A stretch of DNA of 64,000 nt, taken from contig NZ_RCYZ01000001.1 in NCBI RefSeq assembly GCF_006439025.1, positions 1,029,360-1,093,359 on the forward strand, given 5' to 3'. Of the stretch, positions 32,973-41,926 are shown in pieces. The translations under genes and the position numbers were made by a program. The stretch comes from Hymenobacter nivis (lineage in GTDB: Bacteria; Bacteroidota; Bacteroidia; Cytophagales; Hymenobacteraceae). The notes below the pieces were generated by a model. The model did no database searches. It saw only the letters and a program-made list of their open reading frames with translations, and was not told where the DNA came from. How positions within the stretch are numbered: the first letter of the stretch is position 1; every line of letters starts with the position of its first letter.

Positions 32973-33391
32973 ACAAAAGCGGGTAAGTGATATGTGTTCG
33001 TGCGCCAAGCCGCCGCTTTGGCACGGGCAGCAATCAGCTGGTTATGGGCGTTGGTTGGGGACGTACTTCCGCACCGACCACCTGGGCGCAGGTTGGTAAC
33101 CTGAGCTTTTTGCGGTAGCACTTGCTCCCGCGCTAACACGTACGGTAAGCGGCGGTAGCATAGCCATCTTCCTACTTCCACTGCTACGCTTTACACTCCG
33201 CTTACGCAGGCTATCTTACCGGCCATCTGCTACTTAGGCTTCTTATACTGAGCAATTTTTACATCCCAACCAAGTAAGAACGCTGCTTGGCCATTTGGCG
33301 GTAGTAGCCAGCTGTTGGATGCTGCCGCTACCAGGCAAGTGCGGGAAAAGGAGTCGGTTGCCTAGCGGTTAGGCGATGCGCCGGTTTTGGC
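32973..33391. other. intergenic region, no gene seen
   Basis: About 420 bp of mixed composition with no plausible reading frame, hairpin or RNA gene that I can support. It probably contains the promoter of the small secreted protein on its left. Confidence 0.45.
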
Positions 33392-33934
33392 CTAGGCCAG
33401 GGCCCCGGTGTTGCTGGCGCGGCGAAACAGCCAACCCGCAGCGGCCCACAGCCCGGCGAAGGCGGCGTTCAGGACCAGTACTTGCAGCATTCCCAGGTTC
33501 ACCGCGGGCCGCCAGATGAGGGCCGCCACCAGCGGGACCGCCAGCTGCACGAGCGCCGCGGCAAACATGGCGCGGGCCATGCCCTGCGGCTGGAAGCGCG
33601 CGGCCAGGGCCCCCACTGCTGCCACGGTAAGCACGCCGCCGTAAAGCAAATTGGCGGGGTTGTTTTCGCTCCCGATGAGCCCCACGGCCAGGTTTACCCA
33701 GATGAGCAGGAGCCCAGCTGCCACCGCTACGCCTGCGGCCAGCCGGTACGGGCCGTTGCCCTGCCGCGCCACCAGCAGGTACGCGAGGCCCGCGCCAAAC
33801 AGCAGGCCGCCGGCAACCACGAAATCCGATAACGTCCAGGTTACCTCTGTGGTGAGCTGCATGGCCACCAGGGGAATTAACAACAGGCCCGTCGTAACGA
33901 GCGCCAGGCGAAGGATGCTTTTAGTCAAGGTCAT
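33392..33934 (-). CDS. hypothetical integral membrane protein
   Basis: A 180-residue product with about five to six membrane spans arranged in hydrophobic blocks (LALVTTGLLLIPLVAM, VAGGLLFGAGLAYLLVA, LAAGVAVAAGLLLIWVNLAVGLIG, LYGGVLTVAAVGAL, and two more). Short charged loops separate them, one with SENNPANL in the middle. No known family motif. The start ATG 33932-33934 gives MTLTKSILRLAL. Function unknown. Confidence 0.7.
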   Translation of the reverse strand: MTLTKSILRLALVTTGLLLIPLVAMQLTTEVTWTLSDFVVAGGLLFGAGLAYLLVARQGNGPYRLAAGVAVAAGLLLIWVNLAVGLIGSENNPANLLYGGVLTVAAVGALAARFQPQGMARAMFAAALVQLAVPLVAALIWRPAVNLGMLQVLVLNAAFAGLWAAAGWLFRRASNTGALA

Positions 33935-34222
33935 AGCAATAGAGGTTTGGGTTGAGGATTGGAACAAGGCAGATGCGAACGGGCCTAGCTGGGGCCCCAG
34001 GGCTGGGCGGCAAGCGCAAGGCGCTACTTCCGTCCCGGGGCCCCAGCTGGGGCCCCGGGACGGTGCTGTGAGCGAGCAATACAAATTAAGTAAAAGAACT
34101 TTGCATTACAAAGCAAATAGACTTGTGATTGATGCTACTTAGCAACGGGGCGGCGGTTGGCCTAAGCAATTCCTAACGAATAGGCGGTACTTTTGTGACC
34201 GCAGGCTGGCGCGGGCACTTAG

Positions 34223-34260
34223 CAAAAAAGCCCCTGCCGATAATCGGCAGGGGCTTTTTG
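34223..34260. terminator. strong hairpin terminator
   Basis: The arm CAAAAAAGCCCCTGCCGA (34223-34240) pairs with TCGGCAGGGGCTTTTTG (34244-34260) around loop TAA, with A and T runs suited to both strands. It probably ends the minus-strand gene at 34307-34579. Confidence 0.88.
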
Positions 34261-34306
34261 TTGATCAAAACGAAGGCGCTGGGGAGGTTGGCTGCCCCGG
34301 CGGCGA

Positions 34307-34579
34307 CTACATTTTGGTTTTGGTTTTCATCGAACCGTCGGAGTTCATTTTCATTTTGCGGTCCTTGCGCATCATCTTTTTGTCGCCCTTGTCCATCGCC
34401 ATTTTGTCTTTGCGCTTGCTGTCGGGGCGCTGCATGTCGGTGGTGGGGTCGCCGGCGCTGGGCATGTTGGACGGGTTGCCGGTTTGGGCGCCGGGGGTGG
34501 TGCCGGGGGCTACGGTTTGGGCCGAGGCGGCGCTTGCGGTGAGGGCGAAGGCGGCGGCGAGGATCAGGGAAACTTTCAT
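34307..34579 (-). CDS. small secreted protein with Lys/Met-rich SDG-motif tail
   Basis: A 90-residue product. The signal peptide MKVSLILAAAFALTASAASAQ is followed by a short Pro/Thr/Gly spacer and a tail of about 40 residues made almost only of Lys, Met, Asp and Arg. The tail ends KMKMNSDGSMKTKTKM, which resembles KIKVKSDGQVKVK at the end of the lipoprotein at 2874-3554. No catalytic motif. It could bind anionic polymers or metals (speculation). Confidence 0.7.
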   Translation of the reverse strand: MKVSLILAAAFALTASAASAQTVAPGTTPGAQTGNPSNMPSAGDPTTDMQRPDSKRKDKMAMDKGDKKMMRKDRKMKMNSDGSMKTKTKM

Positions 34580-34715
34580 ATGGAGGAGTAAAACGGGTGG
34601 GAATGTGGCGGCTGCGTAGCCGTCGTGCTTGCTATACGCGGCAAGGCGCTACGCGTTTACCCCAAAGCCGGGTTGTTGGGCCAAGCACATAATTTAATAA
34701 CCTGGCCCCGGCGCG

Positions 34716-35753
34716 CTACTTGGCCGTGGCCAGCACCTCGCGCAGCGGCGTCCAGCGGATGTCGGGGTAGCGGGCGTTGTCGAGGGGGGCGAGCTTGGGG
34801 GCCCCGGTGAACATGTTGTGCAGGTACTGCATGCCCTGCCAAGGCGGAAACACCTCATCGGGGGCGGGCGCGAGCCGGCGCGTCACCTTGATCATGAGCT
34901 GCAACAGCCACAGGCCGCCGGCCCGCAGCAAGCCGAAGCGGCGGCCCGTGACGGCGGTGGCGGTGGCCTGGAGGTCGCGCACGGTGGCCACGGCGCCGGC
35001 CACGCGCAGGTAGCGGGGCGTGGTGGGGTCGAGGGCGGCGGCGGCCGTGAAGGCGGCGGTGTCGGCGATGGCGGTGAAGTCGAGCGGCTGGTCGGTGGGG
35101 CCCCAGTACAGCACGCGCCGGATTTTGAACAGCACCACCGGGGCCTGGCCGGTCAGCAAATCCATGAACATGCCGTTGAGGACGGACGTGGCTTGGATGG
35201 GCGCCCCGTCGAGGCGCTGGCCGAACTCGCGGCGCAGGTCGAGGTTGCGGTTGGAGCCGGCGGGCAGCTTGGTGAAGTCGATGGAGTAGTCGGACGGAAT
35301 GAAGCGGGGCACGCCGGCGGCCACGGCCGCGTCGAGCAGCCGCGTTTGCAGGTCCACAATCACGTCGCGCAGCCCCGACACCGCCGACACCACGCAGGCG
35401 GCGCCCGCGCAGGCCGTGGTAAGGGCCCCCACGTCGTTGAAATCGACTTCAACTACTTCGGCGCCCTGCTGGCGCAGGGTTTCCACTGCGGGTTTGGTGT
35501 TGCCGGGGCGCACCAGGGCGCGCACGCGGGCGCCGCGTTGCAGCAGGTGCTGCGCAATGCGGTGGCCAAGGTCGCCGGTGGCGCCGGCCAGCACGATGAG
35601 GGACTGGGCAGCCGGCGGGGCGCTTTGCGAAGGGGTGGGGTACTCTGCCAAAATAGAACGGTTGGGGGTGAGGGGGTGCCGCAGGGGCCGCGGGGCGGGC
35701 AAGCCGCCAAGGCCGCCGGGGCTGGGCCCCGGGCGGGCCTTCTGGTACTGCAT
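34716..35753 (-). CDS. NmrA-like NAD(P)-binding protein
   Basis: A 345-residue product if the ATG at 35753 is used. The Rossmann motif VLAGATGDLGHRI appears only at residues 54-66, so a TTG at 35649-35651 (311 residues, MAEYPTPSQ) is a plausible alternative start. RALVRPGNTKP follows, typical of NmrA/isoflavone-reductase-like proteins. The middle contains PRFIPSDYSIDF and NGMFMDLL, also family-like. These proteins sense redox through NAD(P) or reduce small substrates; the role here is unknown. Confidence 0.82.
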   Translation of the reverse strand: MQYQKARPGPSPGGLGGLPAPRPLRHPLTPNRSILAEYPTPSQSAPPAAQSLIVLAGATGDLGHRIAQHLLQRGARVRALVRPGNTKPAVETLRQQGAEVVEVDFNDVGALTTACAGAACVVSAVSGLRDVIVDLQTRLLDAAVAAGVPRFIPSDYSIDFTKLPAGSNRNLDLRREFGQRLDGAPIQATSVLNGMFMDLLTGQAPVVLFKIRRVLYWGPTDQPLDFTAIADTAAFTAAAALDPTTPRYLRVAGAVATVRDLQATATAVTGRRFGLLRAGGLWLLQLMIKVTRRLAPAPDEVFPPWQGMQYLHNMFTGAPKLAPLDNARYPDIRWTPLREVLATAK

Positions 35754-35942
35754 TGCTTTTCTTAATGTTGCGCGAGGTTGCGCCGGGCCACGCGCCGGCG
35801 GCTGGCCCGGCTGGGCGCCGCACGCGCTGGGGCCCCAAGTCCTTCCGCGTTCCGGCCAGCCGGGCTACCCTTTCTTTGGCAAACCCCAGCGGGCCGGCTG
35901 GGGCCCCGCGGCAATTTTCCTTCACCTCTCCCCTCCTTCCCG

Positions 35943-36857
35943 ATGCTCGACCTTGTGATTGACGCCCGCCCGGCGGCCCTGGCCCCGGGGTTCGACGTGC
36001 GGCGCATTTTGCCCTACCGGCTGCGGCGCATGCTGGGGCCCTTCATTTTCATGGACCACGCGGGGCCCGTCAACGTGGCGCCCGAGCGCCTGCCCAGCCT
36101 CGACGTGCTGCCCCACCCGCACATCGGGCTCAGCACGGTGAGCTACTTGTTTGGCGGGCAAGTCACGCACCGCGACAGCCTGGGCGTGGAGCAAATCATT
36201 CGGCCCGGCGAGGTGAACTGGATGACGGCCGGCAGCGGCATTGCCCACTCCGAGCGGTTCGAAGACCCCGGCGCGCTGGCCGGTGGGGCCCTGGAAATGG
36301 TGCAGACCTGGGTGGCCCTGCCCGAAGCCGACGAGGAAACCGCGCCCACCTTTGCCAACTACCAGCCGCAGGAGCTGCCCATCTTCACCGACGGCGGCGT
36401 GTGGCTGCGGCTAATTGCCGGCGACGCCTTCGGGCTGCGCAACGGCGTGGCGACGCACTCGCCGCTGTTCTACCTGCACGTGGTGCTGCAAGCCGGCAGC
36501 CGCTTCGGCCTGCCCCGCGGCTACCCCGAGCGCGGCGCCTACGTGGCCAAGGGCAGCGTGGAGGTGAGCGGCCGCCGCTACACCGCCGGCCAGCTCCTGG
36601 TGTTCACGCCCGGCCTCGACCCCGTGCTGGTGGCCCACGAAGCCAGCACGCTGATGCTGCTGGGCGGCGAGCCGCTGGGCGAACGGTTCATCTGGTGGAA
36701 CTTCGTGTCGTCGCGCCGCGACCGCATCGAGCAGGCCAAGGCCGACTGGCAAGCCGGCCGCATTGCCCTGCCGCCCAACGACAACGCCGCCTTCGTGCCC
36801 CTGCCGCAGGACCACAGCCGCCCGGCCGGCTCGCCCCCACCCCAGGCCCTGTCCTGA
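35943..36857 (+). CDS. pirin family cupin protein
   Basis: A 304-residue double-cupin protein. The metal ligands of the N-terminal cupin are visible as H58 and H60 in PHPHIG, and H102 and E104 in GIAHSE, matching the iron site of human pirin. RRMLGPFIFMDH and VNWMTAGSG are family signatures. Some pirins have quercetinase activity and others act as redox-sensitive regulators; which applies here is open. The ATG 35943 matches the usual N terminus. The stop TGA runs into GGGCCCC, then a strong hairpin. Confidence 0.92.
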   Translation: MLDLVIDARPAALAPGFDVRRILPYRLRRMLGPFIFMDHAGPVNVAPERLPSLDVLPHPHIGLSTVSYLFGGQVTHRDSLGVEQIIRPGEVNWMTAGSGIAHSERFEDPGALAGGALEMVQTWVALPEADEETAPTFANYQPQELPIFTDGGVWLRLIAGDAFGLRNGVATHSPLFYLHVVLQAGSRFGLPRGYPERGAYVAKGSVEVSGRRYTAGQLLVFTPGLDPVLVAHEASTLMLLGGEPLGERFIWWNFVSSRRDRIEQAKADWQAGRIALPPNDNAAFVPLPQDHSRPAGSPPPQALS

Positions 36858-36907
36858 GGGCCCCAGCCAAGCCCCGCCTGAACCACGGCGCCGGGGCCCT
36901 CGTTGGG

Positions 36908-36961
36908 AAAGGCCGGGGCCGGCGCTGCTGCACCGGAGCAGTGGCGCCGGCCCCGGCCTTT
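36908..36961 (+). terminator. GC-rich hairpin after pirin
   Basis: The arms 36908-36925 and 36944-36961 (AAAGGCCGGGGCCGGCGC and its complement) are perfect over 18 bp, followed by CTATTTG. It ends 23 bp before the SelO start. Confidence 0.75.
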
Positions 36962-36983
36962 CTATTTGCCTAATGCCTTTTGT

Positions 36984-38588
36984 ATGCCTGTTACTTCCAT
37001 CGACCAAGTCCCTTTCGAAAACGCCTTTGTAGACGAGCTGCCCGGCGAAGCGGCTGGCCCGCTGGGGCCCCGGCAGGTGCCCGGCTACTGCTACTCGCGG
37101 GTGGCGCCCACGCCCGTACCCGACCCGCACCTGCTGGCTTGGTCCGAGGAGTTGGGCGAGTTTCTGGGCCTGGCGAAGCCGGCCACGCGGGGGCCCGCGG
37201 TGGACGCCTTGGCCGGCAACTTGGTCACGGGCAGCATGAAGCCCTTTGCCGCGCGCTACGGTGGGCACCAGTTCGGCAACTGGGCCGGGCAGCTGGGCGA
37301 CGGCCGGGCCATTGCGCTGGGCCAAGTGGCGGCCGTGGACGGCTCGCGTTGGGAAATCCAGCTCAAGGGCGCGGGGCCCACCCCCTACTCGCGCCGCGCC
37401 GATGGCCGGGCGGTGCTGCGCTCGTCGCTGCGCGAGTTTCTGTGCAGCGAGGCCATGCACCACCTCGGCGTGCCCACCACCCGGGCCCTGAGCCTGGTGG
37501 CCACCGGCGACGCCGTGGTGCGCGACATGTTCTACGACGGGCGCGCTGCGCCTGAGCCAGGCGCGGTGGTAGCGCGGGTAGCGCCCAGCTTCATCCGGTT
37601 CGGCAACTTTCAGCTCATGGCGGCCCACGGCGAGCTGGACAACCTGCGCGCCCTGGCCGATTACACCCTCCGCCACCACTACCCCGAGCTGGGCCCCCCG
37701 TCGCCGGCAGTGTACGTGCGCTGGTTCGAGGAAGTGGCCCGCCGCACGGCCGTGATGGTGGCGCACTGGATGAGCGTGGGCTTTGTGCACGGCGTGATGA
37801 ACACCGACAACATGTCCATCCTCGGGCTCACCATCGACTACGGCCCCTACGGCTGGCTGGAGCCCTACGACCCCGATTGGACGCCCAACACCACCGATTT
37901 TGGCTCGCGGCGCTACGCCTTCGGCCAGCAGCCGCGCGTGGCCCTGTGGAACCTGATGGCCTTGGCCCACGCGCTGGGGCCCCTCGTGGACGACCCACAG
38001 GCGCTGCGCCCCGGCCTCGACCTGTACGCCGACACGCTGGCCGCCACCCAGCACGCCCTCATGCTGCGCAAGCTCGGCCTCACGCCCCAGGGCCCCGCCG
38101 CTGATGCCGACGACCGGGCCCTGACCGAAGCGCTGCCCGAAGCCCTGGCCGGCCCGGAAATCGACATGACGATTTTCTTTCGGCAGCTTTCCCACCAAGC
38201 GCCTGCCCTCCTGGCCGCGCCCGCCCGCGCCGACGAGCTACTCGACGAGTTGCTGGCCGCGGCGGCCTACGCGGTGGTGCCCGGCGAAGAGCAGCTCCTG
38301 CGGCAGTGGCTGCGGCGCTACGCGCAGCGCCTCGGCCAAGAGGCGGCCAGCGGCGAAGCCATCCGGGCCCGCATGCTGGGCGCCAACCCTAAGTACGTGC
38401 TGCGCAACTACTTGGCGCAGAAGGCCATCGAAGCCGCCGAAGCCGGCGACCTCGCCCCACTCAACACGCTGTTCGAAGTGCTGAAAACGCCTTTTGCCGA
38501 GCACCCGGCCCACGAGGCGCTGGCCGCCAAGCGGCCCGACTGGGCCCGCGACAAGCCCGGCAGTGCCACGCTCTCGTGCAGCTCTTAG
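36984..38588 (+). CDS. selO: protein adenylyltransferase SelO (YdiU family)
   Basis: A 534-residue pseudokinase-fold enzyme that transfers AMP to proteins and is linked to redox homeostasis in known members. Signatures: RYGGHQFGNWAGQLGDGRAI, LKGAGPTPYSR, DGRAVLRSSLREFL, HGVMNTDNMSILGLTIDYGPYGW (metal/nucleotide residues) and NPKYVLRNYLAQ near the C terminus. The C-terminal end CSS is Cys-containing, but no selenocysteine is indicated. The ATG 36984 gives the normal start. It follows pirin across a hairpin. Confidence 0.94.
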   Translation: MPVTSIDQVPFENAFVDELPGEAAGPLGPRQVPGYCYSRVAPTPVPDPHLLAWSEELGEFLGLAKPATRGPAVDALAGNLVTGSMKPFAARYGGHQFGNWAGQLGDGRAIALGQVAAVDGSRWEIQLKGAGPTPYSRRADGRAVLRSSLREFLCSEAMHHLGVPTTRALSLVATGDAVVRDMFYDGRAAPEPGAVVARVAPSFIRFGNFQLMAAHGELDNLRALADYTLRHHYPELGPPSPAVYVRWFEEVARRTAVMVAHWMSVGFVHGVMNTDNMSILGLTIDYGPYGWLEPYDPDWTPNTTDFGSRRYAFGQQPRVALWNLMALAHALGPLVDDPQALRPGLDLYADTLAATQHALMLRKLGLTPQGPAADADDRALTEALPEALAGPEIDMTIFFRQLSHQAPALLAAPARADELLDELLAAAAYAVVPGEEQLLRQWLRRYAQRLGQEAASGEAIRARMLGANPKYVLRNYLAQKAIEAAEAGDLAPLNTLFEVLKTPFAEHPAHEALAAKRPDWARDKPGSATLSCSS

Positions 38589-38696
38589 CCTGGGCCGGGG
38601 CCCCAGCGCTGCCCAAAAATGTGCCCCTACGGCTCAGTTTGCGCTAAACTTAGCTTTTGGGACCGCGTAGGCGCAGGGTACCTTTCACTGCGCTGC

Positions 38697-38921
38697 ATGA
38701 AAAATTTATCCTTTTTGCTGGTCTGGCTGCTGCCCAGCGGCGGGGCCTGGGCGTGCGCTTGGTGCCGGCCGCGGGTGCAAGCCGGCATCCACAACGCGGC
38801 CTACTCGGCCAACTTGGCGCTGGTGCTGCTGCCAGTGGCCGTGCTGCTGGCGCTGGGCGTGGGCTTGTTTTACTGGGACCGGCTCCGGCCCCGCTTTGCT
38901 CCGGGCCGTGCAGCCGCTTAG
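38697..38921 (+). CDS. CxxC mini-membrane protein
   Basis: A 74-residue product. It has a signal peptide (MKNLSFLLVWLLPSGGAWA), then ACAWCRP at the presumed mature N terminus, then one membrane span (LVLLPVAVLLALGVGLFYW) and a basic end. The CxxC near the cleavage site could bind haem, a metal or form a disulfide. It overlaps the start of the DUF2243 gene by up to 26 bp, suggesting translational coupling. The ATG 38697 was chosen for the signal peptide. No named family that I am sure of. Confidence 0.65.
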   Translation: MKNLSFLLVWLLPSGGAWACAWCRPRVQAGIHNAAYSANLALVLLPVAVLLALGVGLFYWDRLRPRFAPGRAAA

Positions 38922-39387
38922 AGCCCCCGCGCGGCACCGCACGCCGCTGGTGGCGGCCGGCATTCTGCTCGGCGCGGGCCTGGGCGGCTTCGTGGATGGC
39001 ATTGTGCTGCACCAGATTCTGCAATGGCACAACATGCTGTCGGGCCAGCTGCCGCCCGACACGCTGGTGCGCGCCAAGGTGAATATGTACTGGGACGGCC
39101 TCTTCCACGCGGCGGTGTGGGTGCTGACGGCGGTGGGGCTGCGCCTGCTGTGGAGCGCCACCGGCCGGGCCGACGTGCCGCACTCGGGCCCCACGCTGGC
39201 GGGCGGGCTGCTGCTGGGCTGGGGCCTGTTCAACGTGGTGGAGGGCGTCATCGACCACGAGCTGCTGGGCCTGCACCACGTGTACGAGTACACGCCCAAC
39301 CACTTGCCGGCCGATTTGGCTTTTCTGGGGTTTGGGGTGCTGCTGCTAGCGGGCGGCTGGGGCCTGGTGCAGGCGGGGCGGCAGTAG
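38896..39387 (+). CDS. DUF2243 domain membrane protein
   Basis: A product of up to 163 residues with four membrane spans. The DUF2243 hallmark GGFVDGIVLHQILQWHNM is in the first span, NMYWDGLFHAAVW in the second, and GWGLFNVVEGVIDHELLGLHHV in the third; their histidines suggest haem or metal binding. The exact start is uncertain: TTG 38896 or GTG 38908, both overlapping the upstream CxxC gene. The molecular function of DUF2243 is not known to me. Confidence 0.85.
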   Translation: MLRAVQPLRAPARHRTPLVAAGILLGAGLGGFVDGIVLHQILQWHNMLSGQLPPDTLVRAKVNMYWDGLFHAAVWVLTAVGLRLLWSATGRADVPHSGPTLAGGLLLGWGLFNVVEGVIDHELLGLHHVYEYTPNHLPADLAFLGFGVLLLAGGWGLVQAGRQ

Positions 39388-39457
39388 CGCGAGCGGCACC
39401 CGGCGCGCGAGGCAACCGCTCGGCTGGGGCCCCACGCGCGAGCCCGCGGCGTTTGGG

Positions 39458-40903
39458 CTAGTTCAGGCCCACTTTGCCTTTCATGGACTCGAACAGCTTG
39501 GGCGAATCAAAGCCGACGCCGTGCTTGAACACGATTTCCATTTGGCGGAGCTGGCGAATATTCTGCTCGGGGTCGCCGTTCACCAGCACTAAGTCGGCCT
39601 GCTTGCCGGCTTCGATGGTACCAATGTCCTGGTCGCGGCCCAGGTAGCGGGCCCCGTTTAGGGTGCAGATTTTGATGGCTTGCAGCGGCGTGAAACCGCC
39701 CTCGACGAGCAGCTCAATTTCGCGTCGGTTGGCGTAGCCCGCAATGGTGCGGCCGGCGCCGGTGGGGTCGGTGCCGGCCACGAGCAGGCCCCCGGCGTCA
39801 TAGAATTGCTTTTCCCAGGCTTGCTCCTTCTTGAACAGGGCCACGCTGGCCGAGTCCTTGCCCTGGTTTTGCTGCCAGGTAGCATTTTCGCGCTCTTGCA
39901 GTTGCGGAATTAGGGCGTCGAGGCCGCCGCCCAGCACCACTTCGCGGCCGGTGTAGGGCTCAAACACGGGCAGCGTGGAGGTGAGGGCCACGTTTTTGCC
40001 GATGAGGAACTTGATGAGGTCCGCCATGGCGGGGCTGTTCACGGGCAGGCGCTGCAGGGCCAGGCGGGCGGCGGGGTAGTCGGCCACGTCAGGCGCTTTG
40101 TTGGCCACAAAATCCGAGCTGGCCATGAAGCCGTGCTCCAGGTTGTCGATGCCAATTTCCGCCGCCTCGCGGTACGTCAGGGCGCAGAGGTGGCCGGTTA
40201 TTTTGAGGTGGCGCGGGTGGGCCTCGCGCACCACGGCGGCCAGGTCGACGCGGGTGGCGTGCATGTACATTTTGAACGACGTGCAGCCCCGGTCGGCCCA
40301 AAACTTGGTGGCCGTGGCGGCTTCCTCGGGGCCCTTCACCGTGTTCAGGGCCGGAATGTCCATGCCGGGCTCTTCCATGTAGGGGGCCGTCACGTCCATG
40401 TCGGGCCCGATGAACTTGCCCTCGCCGATGAGGCGCTGGATGGCCAGGTCGGTCTGGGGCTCGATGCTGCCGGCCGTGCGGATGGTGGTGGCCCCGCCCG
40501 CCAGGTACAGCCGCGGAAACGAGTACGGCATCTGGGCAATGTTGAAAAAGCCGCCCGCCGGCATGGTGTAGTACAGGTGCTCGTGCAGCATCACCAGGCC
40601 AGGAATCAGCGTTTTGCCAGTGCAACTGATGGTTTGGGCCCCGGCGGGCACCTTCACTTTTTTGCTGGGGCCCACCTGCGCAATGCGGCCGTCGCGCAGC
40701 AGCACGGTTTGGTGGAGCAGCGCCGGCCGCCCGGTGCCGTCAATCACCTTGGCGTCGGTGAGGGCCACCACCGGTGCGTTCACTTTGATGAACGCCTGCA
40801 CGGCCGGCGTGAACGTGGGCGGGGCCTGCGCCCGGCTGGCGGCCGCCGGGGCCCCGCCGAGCAGGGCCCCCAGTAACAAGCGAAAAAGCTGCGTCGTTTT
40901 CAT
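39458..40903 (-). CDS. secreted amidohydrolase family protein
   Basis: A 481-residue metal-dependent hydrolase. A signal peptide (about 1-26, MKTTQLFRLLLGALLGGAPAAASRA) is followed by the small beta domain (VIDGTGRPALL). The TIM barrel has MLHEHLYY (HxH), the middle histidines in ITGHLCA and EHGF, and the late aspartate in AGTDPTGAG. The C-terminal AGKQADLVLVNGDPEQNI closes the fold. The imidazolonepropionase-like group often acts on dipeptides or cyclic amides; the substrate is unknown. It is divergent from the DUF72 gene. Confidence 0.9.
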   Translation of the reverse strand: MKTTQLFRLLLGALLGGAPAAASRAQAPPTFTPAVQAFIKVNAPVVALTDAKVIDGTGRPALLHQTVLLRDGRIAQVGPSKKVKVPAGAQTISCTGKTLIPGLVMLHEHLYYTMPAGGFFNIAQMPYSFPRLYLAGGATTIRTAGSIEPQTDLAIQRLIGEGKFIGPDMDVTAPYMEEPGMDIPALNTVKGPEEAATATKFWADRGCTSFKMYMHATRVDLAAVVREAHPRHLKITGHLCALTYREAAEIGIDNLEHGFMASSDFVANKAPDVADYPAARLALQRLPVNSPAMADLIKFLIGKNVALTSTLPVFEPYTGREVVLGGGLDALIPQLQERENATWQQNQGKDSASVALFKKEQAWEKQFYDAGGLLVAGTDPTGAGRTIAGYANRREIELLVEGGFTPLQAIKICTLNGARYLGRDQDIGTIEAGKQADLVLVNGDPEQNIRQLRQMEIVFKHGVGFDSPKLFESMKGKVGLN

Positions 40904-41000
40904 GGTTGCCGGAGGGAATATTGCCGTAATACCCGGCTAAGGTCGGGGTGCAAACGACTCTGATGATAGTACCCACCGCGCATTTGTTCGCTTCTCCCCC

Positions 41001-41732
41001 ATGGCTACCTACCACATCGGCTGCTCGGGCTACCACTACCGGCACTGGCGCGGCGCGTTCTACCCCGAAAAGCTGCCCATGCGGCGCTGGTTCGAGTACT
41101 ACAGCCAGCAGTTCCGCACCCTGGAGCTGAACGTGACGTTTTACCGCTTCCCGCAGCTGTCGTTTCTGGAGAACTGGTACGCGCAGGCCCCGGCCGGCTT
41201 CCAGTTTGCGGTGAAGGTGCCGCAGCTAATTACCCACTACAAGCAGTTCCACGGCGTGGGGCAGTTGCTGGGCGACTTCTACGACACCACCGGCCGGGGC
41301 CTGCTCGACAAGCTGGGGCCCGTGCTGTTCCAGCTGCCGCCGCGCTTGGCCTACGACCCCGAGCGCCTGGCGCGCATCCTCGACTGCCTCGACCCGGCGT
41401 TTATGAACGTGCTCGAATTCCGGCACCCCAGCTGGTGGCGCGGCGAGGTGTACGAGGCCTTGCGGCAGCGCCGCGTAGCATTCAGCGGCCAAAGCCACCC
41501 GCTGCTGCCCGACGTCGTGGTGGCCACCGCACCCACGCTCTACTACCGCTTCCACGGCGTGCCGCACCTCTACGCCTCGCCCTACGACGCGCCATTTTTG
41601 CAGCGCGTGGCCGCGGAAGTAGCCGCCGCGCCGGGCGTGGAGCAGGCGTATTTGTACTTCAACAACGACATCGGCGCCTCAGCCATCGGCAACGCCCACC
41701 AGCTGCTGGCCTTGGTTGATCCAAACCAGTAG
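41001..41732 (+). CDS. DUF72 (YecE-like) protein
   Basis: A 243-residue TIM-barrel-like protein of the DUF72 family. It has IGCSGYHYRHWRGAFYP at the start, YYSQQFRTLELNVTFYRFP, FQFAVKVPQ, GPVLFQLPP, LEFRHPSWW, and the late YYRFHG and YLYFNNDIGASA. Enzymatic function is not established for the family. It is single, preceded by a short divergent promoter region. Confidence 0.93.
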   Translation: MATYHIGCSGYHYRHWRGAFYPEKLPMRRWFEYYSQQFRTLELNVTFYRFPQLSFLENWYAQAPAGFQFAVKVPQLITHYKQFHGVGQLLGDFYDTTGRGLLDKLGPVLFQLPPRLAYDPERLARILDCLDPAFMNVLEFRHPSWWRGEVYEALRQRRVAFSGQSHPLLPDVVVATAPTLYYRFHGVPHLYASPYDAPFLQRVAAEVAAAPGVEQAYLYFNNDIGASAIGNAHQLLALVDPNQ

Positions 41733-41877
41733 CAGGCGCCCTGACCCAGGCGTTTCAGGCCGGGGCCCATAAAAACGCCGCCCTTCAATTTACGCCCAGC
41801 ACTGGATTACTGGGGCCCCGGGGCACCGCACATTTTCCAGCCAGGGGCCCCAGGCGAGCACGCCCTGAACGCAAAAA

Positions 41878-41908
41878 GGCCCCCGAACCTAGCGTAGGTT
41901 CGGGGGCC
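41878..41908 (-). terminator. terminator of the sugar dehydrogenase gene
   Basis: The 13-bp perfect arms 41878-41890 and 41896-41908 (GGCCCCCGAACCT and its complement) are followed on the minus strand by TTTTT. Confidence 0.87.
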
Positions 41909-41926
41909 CTAAGTTGGCAGCGGGCC

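Noticed and set aside
32973..33391. Possible small RNA or gene in the gap
   Set aside because: No hairpin with a T run, promoter motif or credible frame was found.
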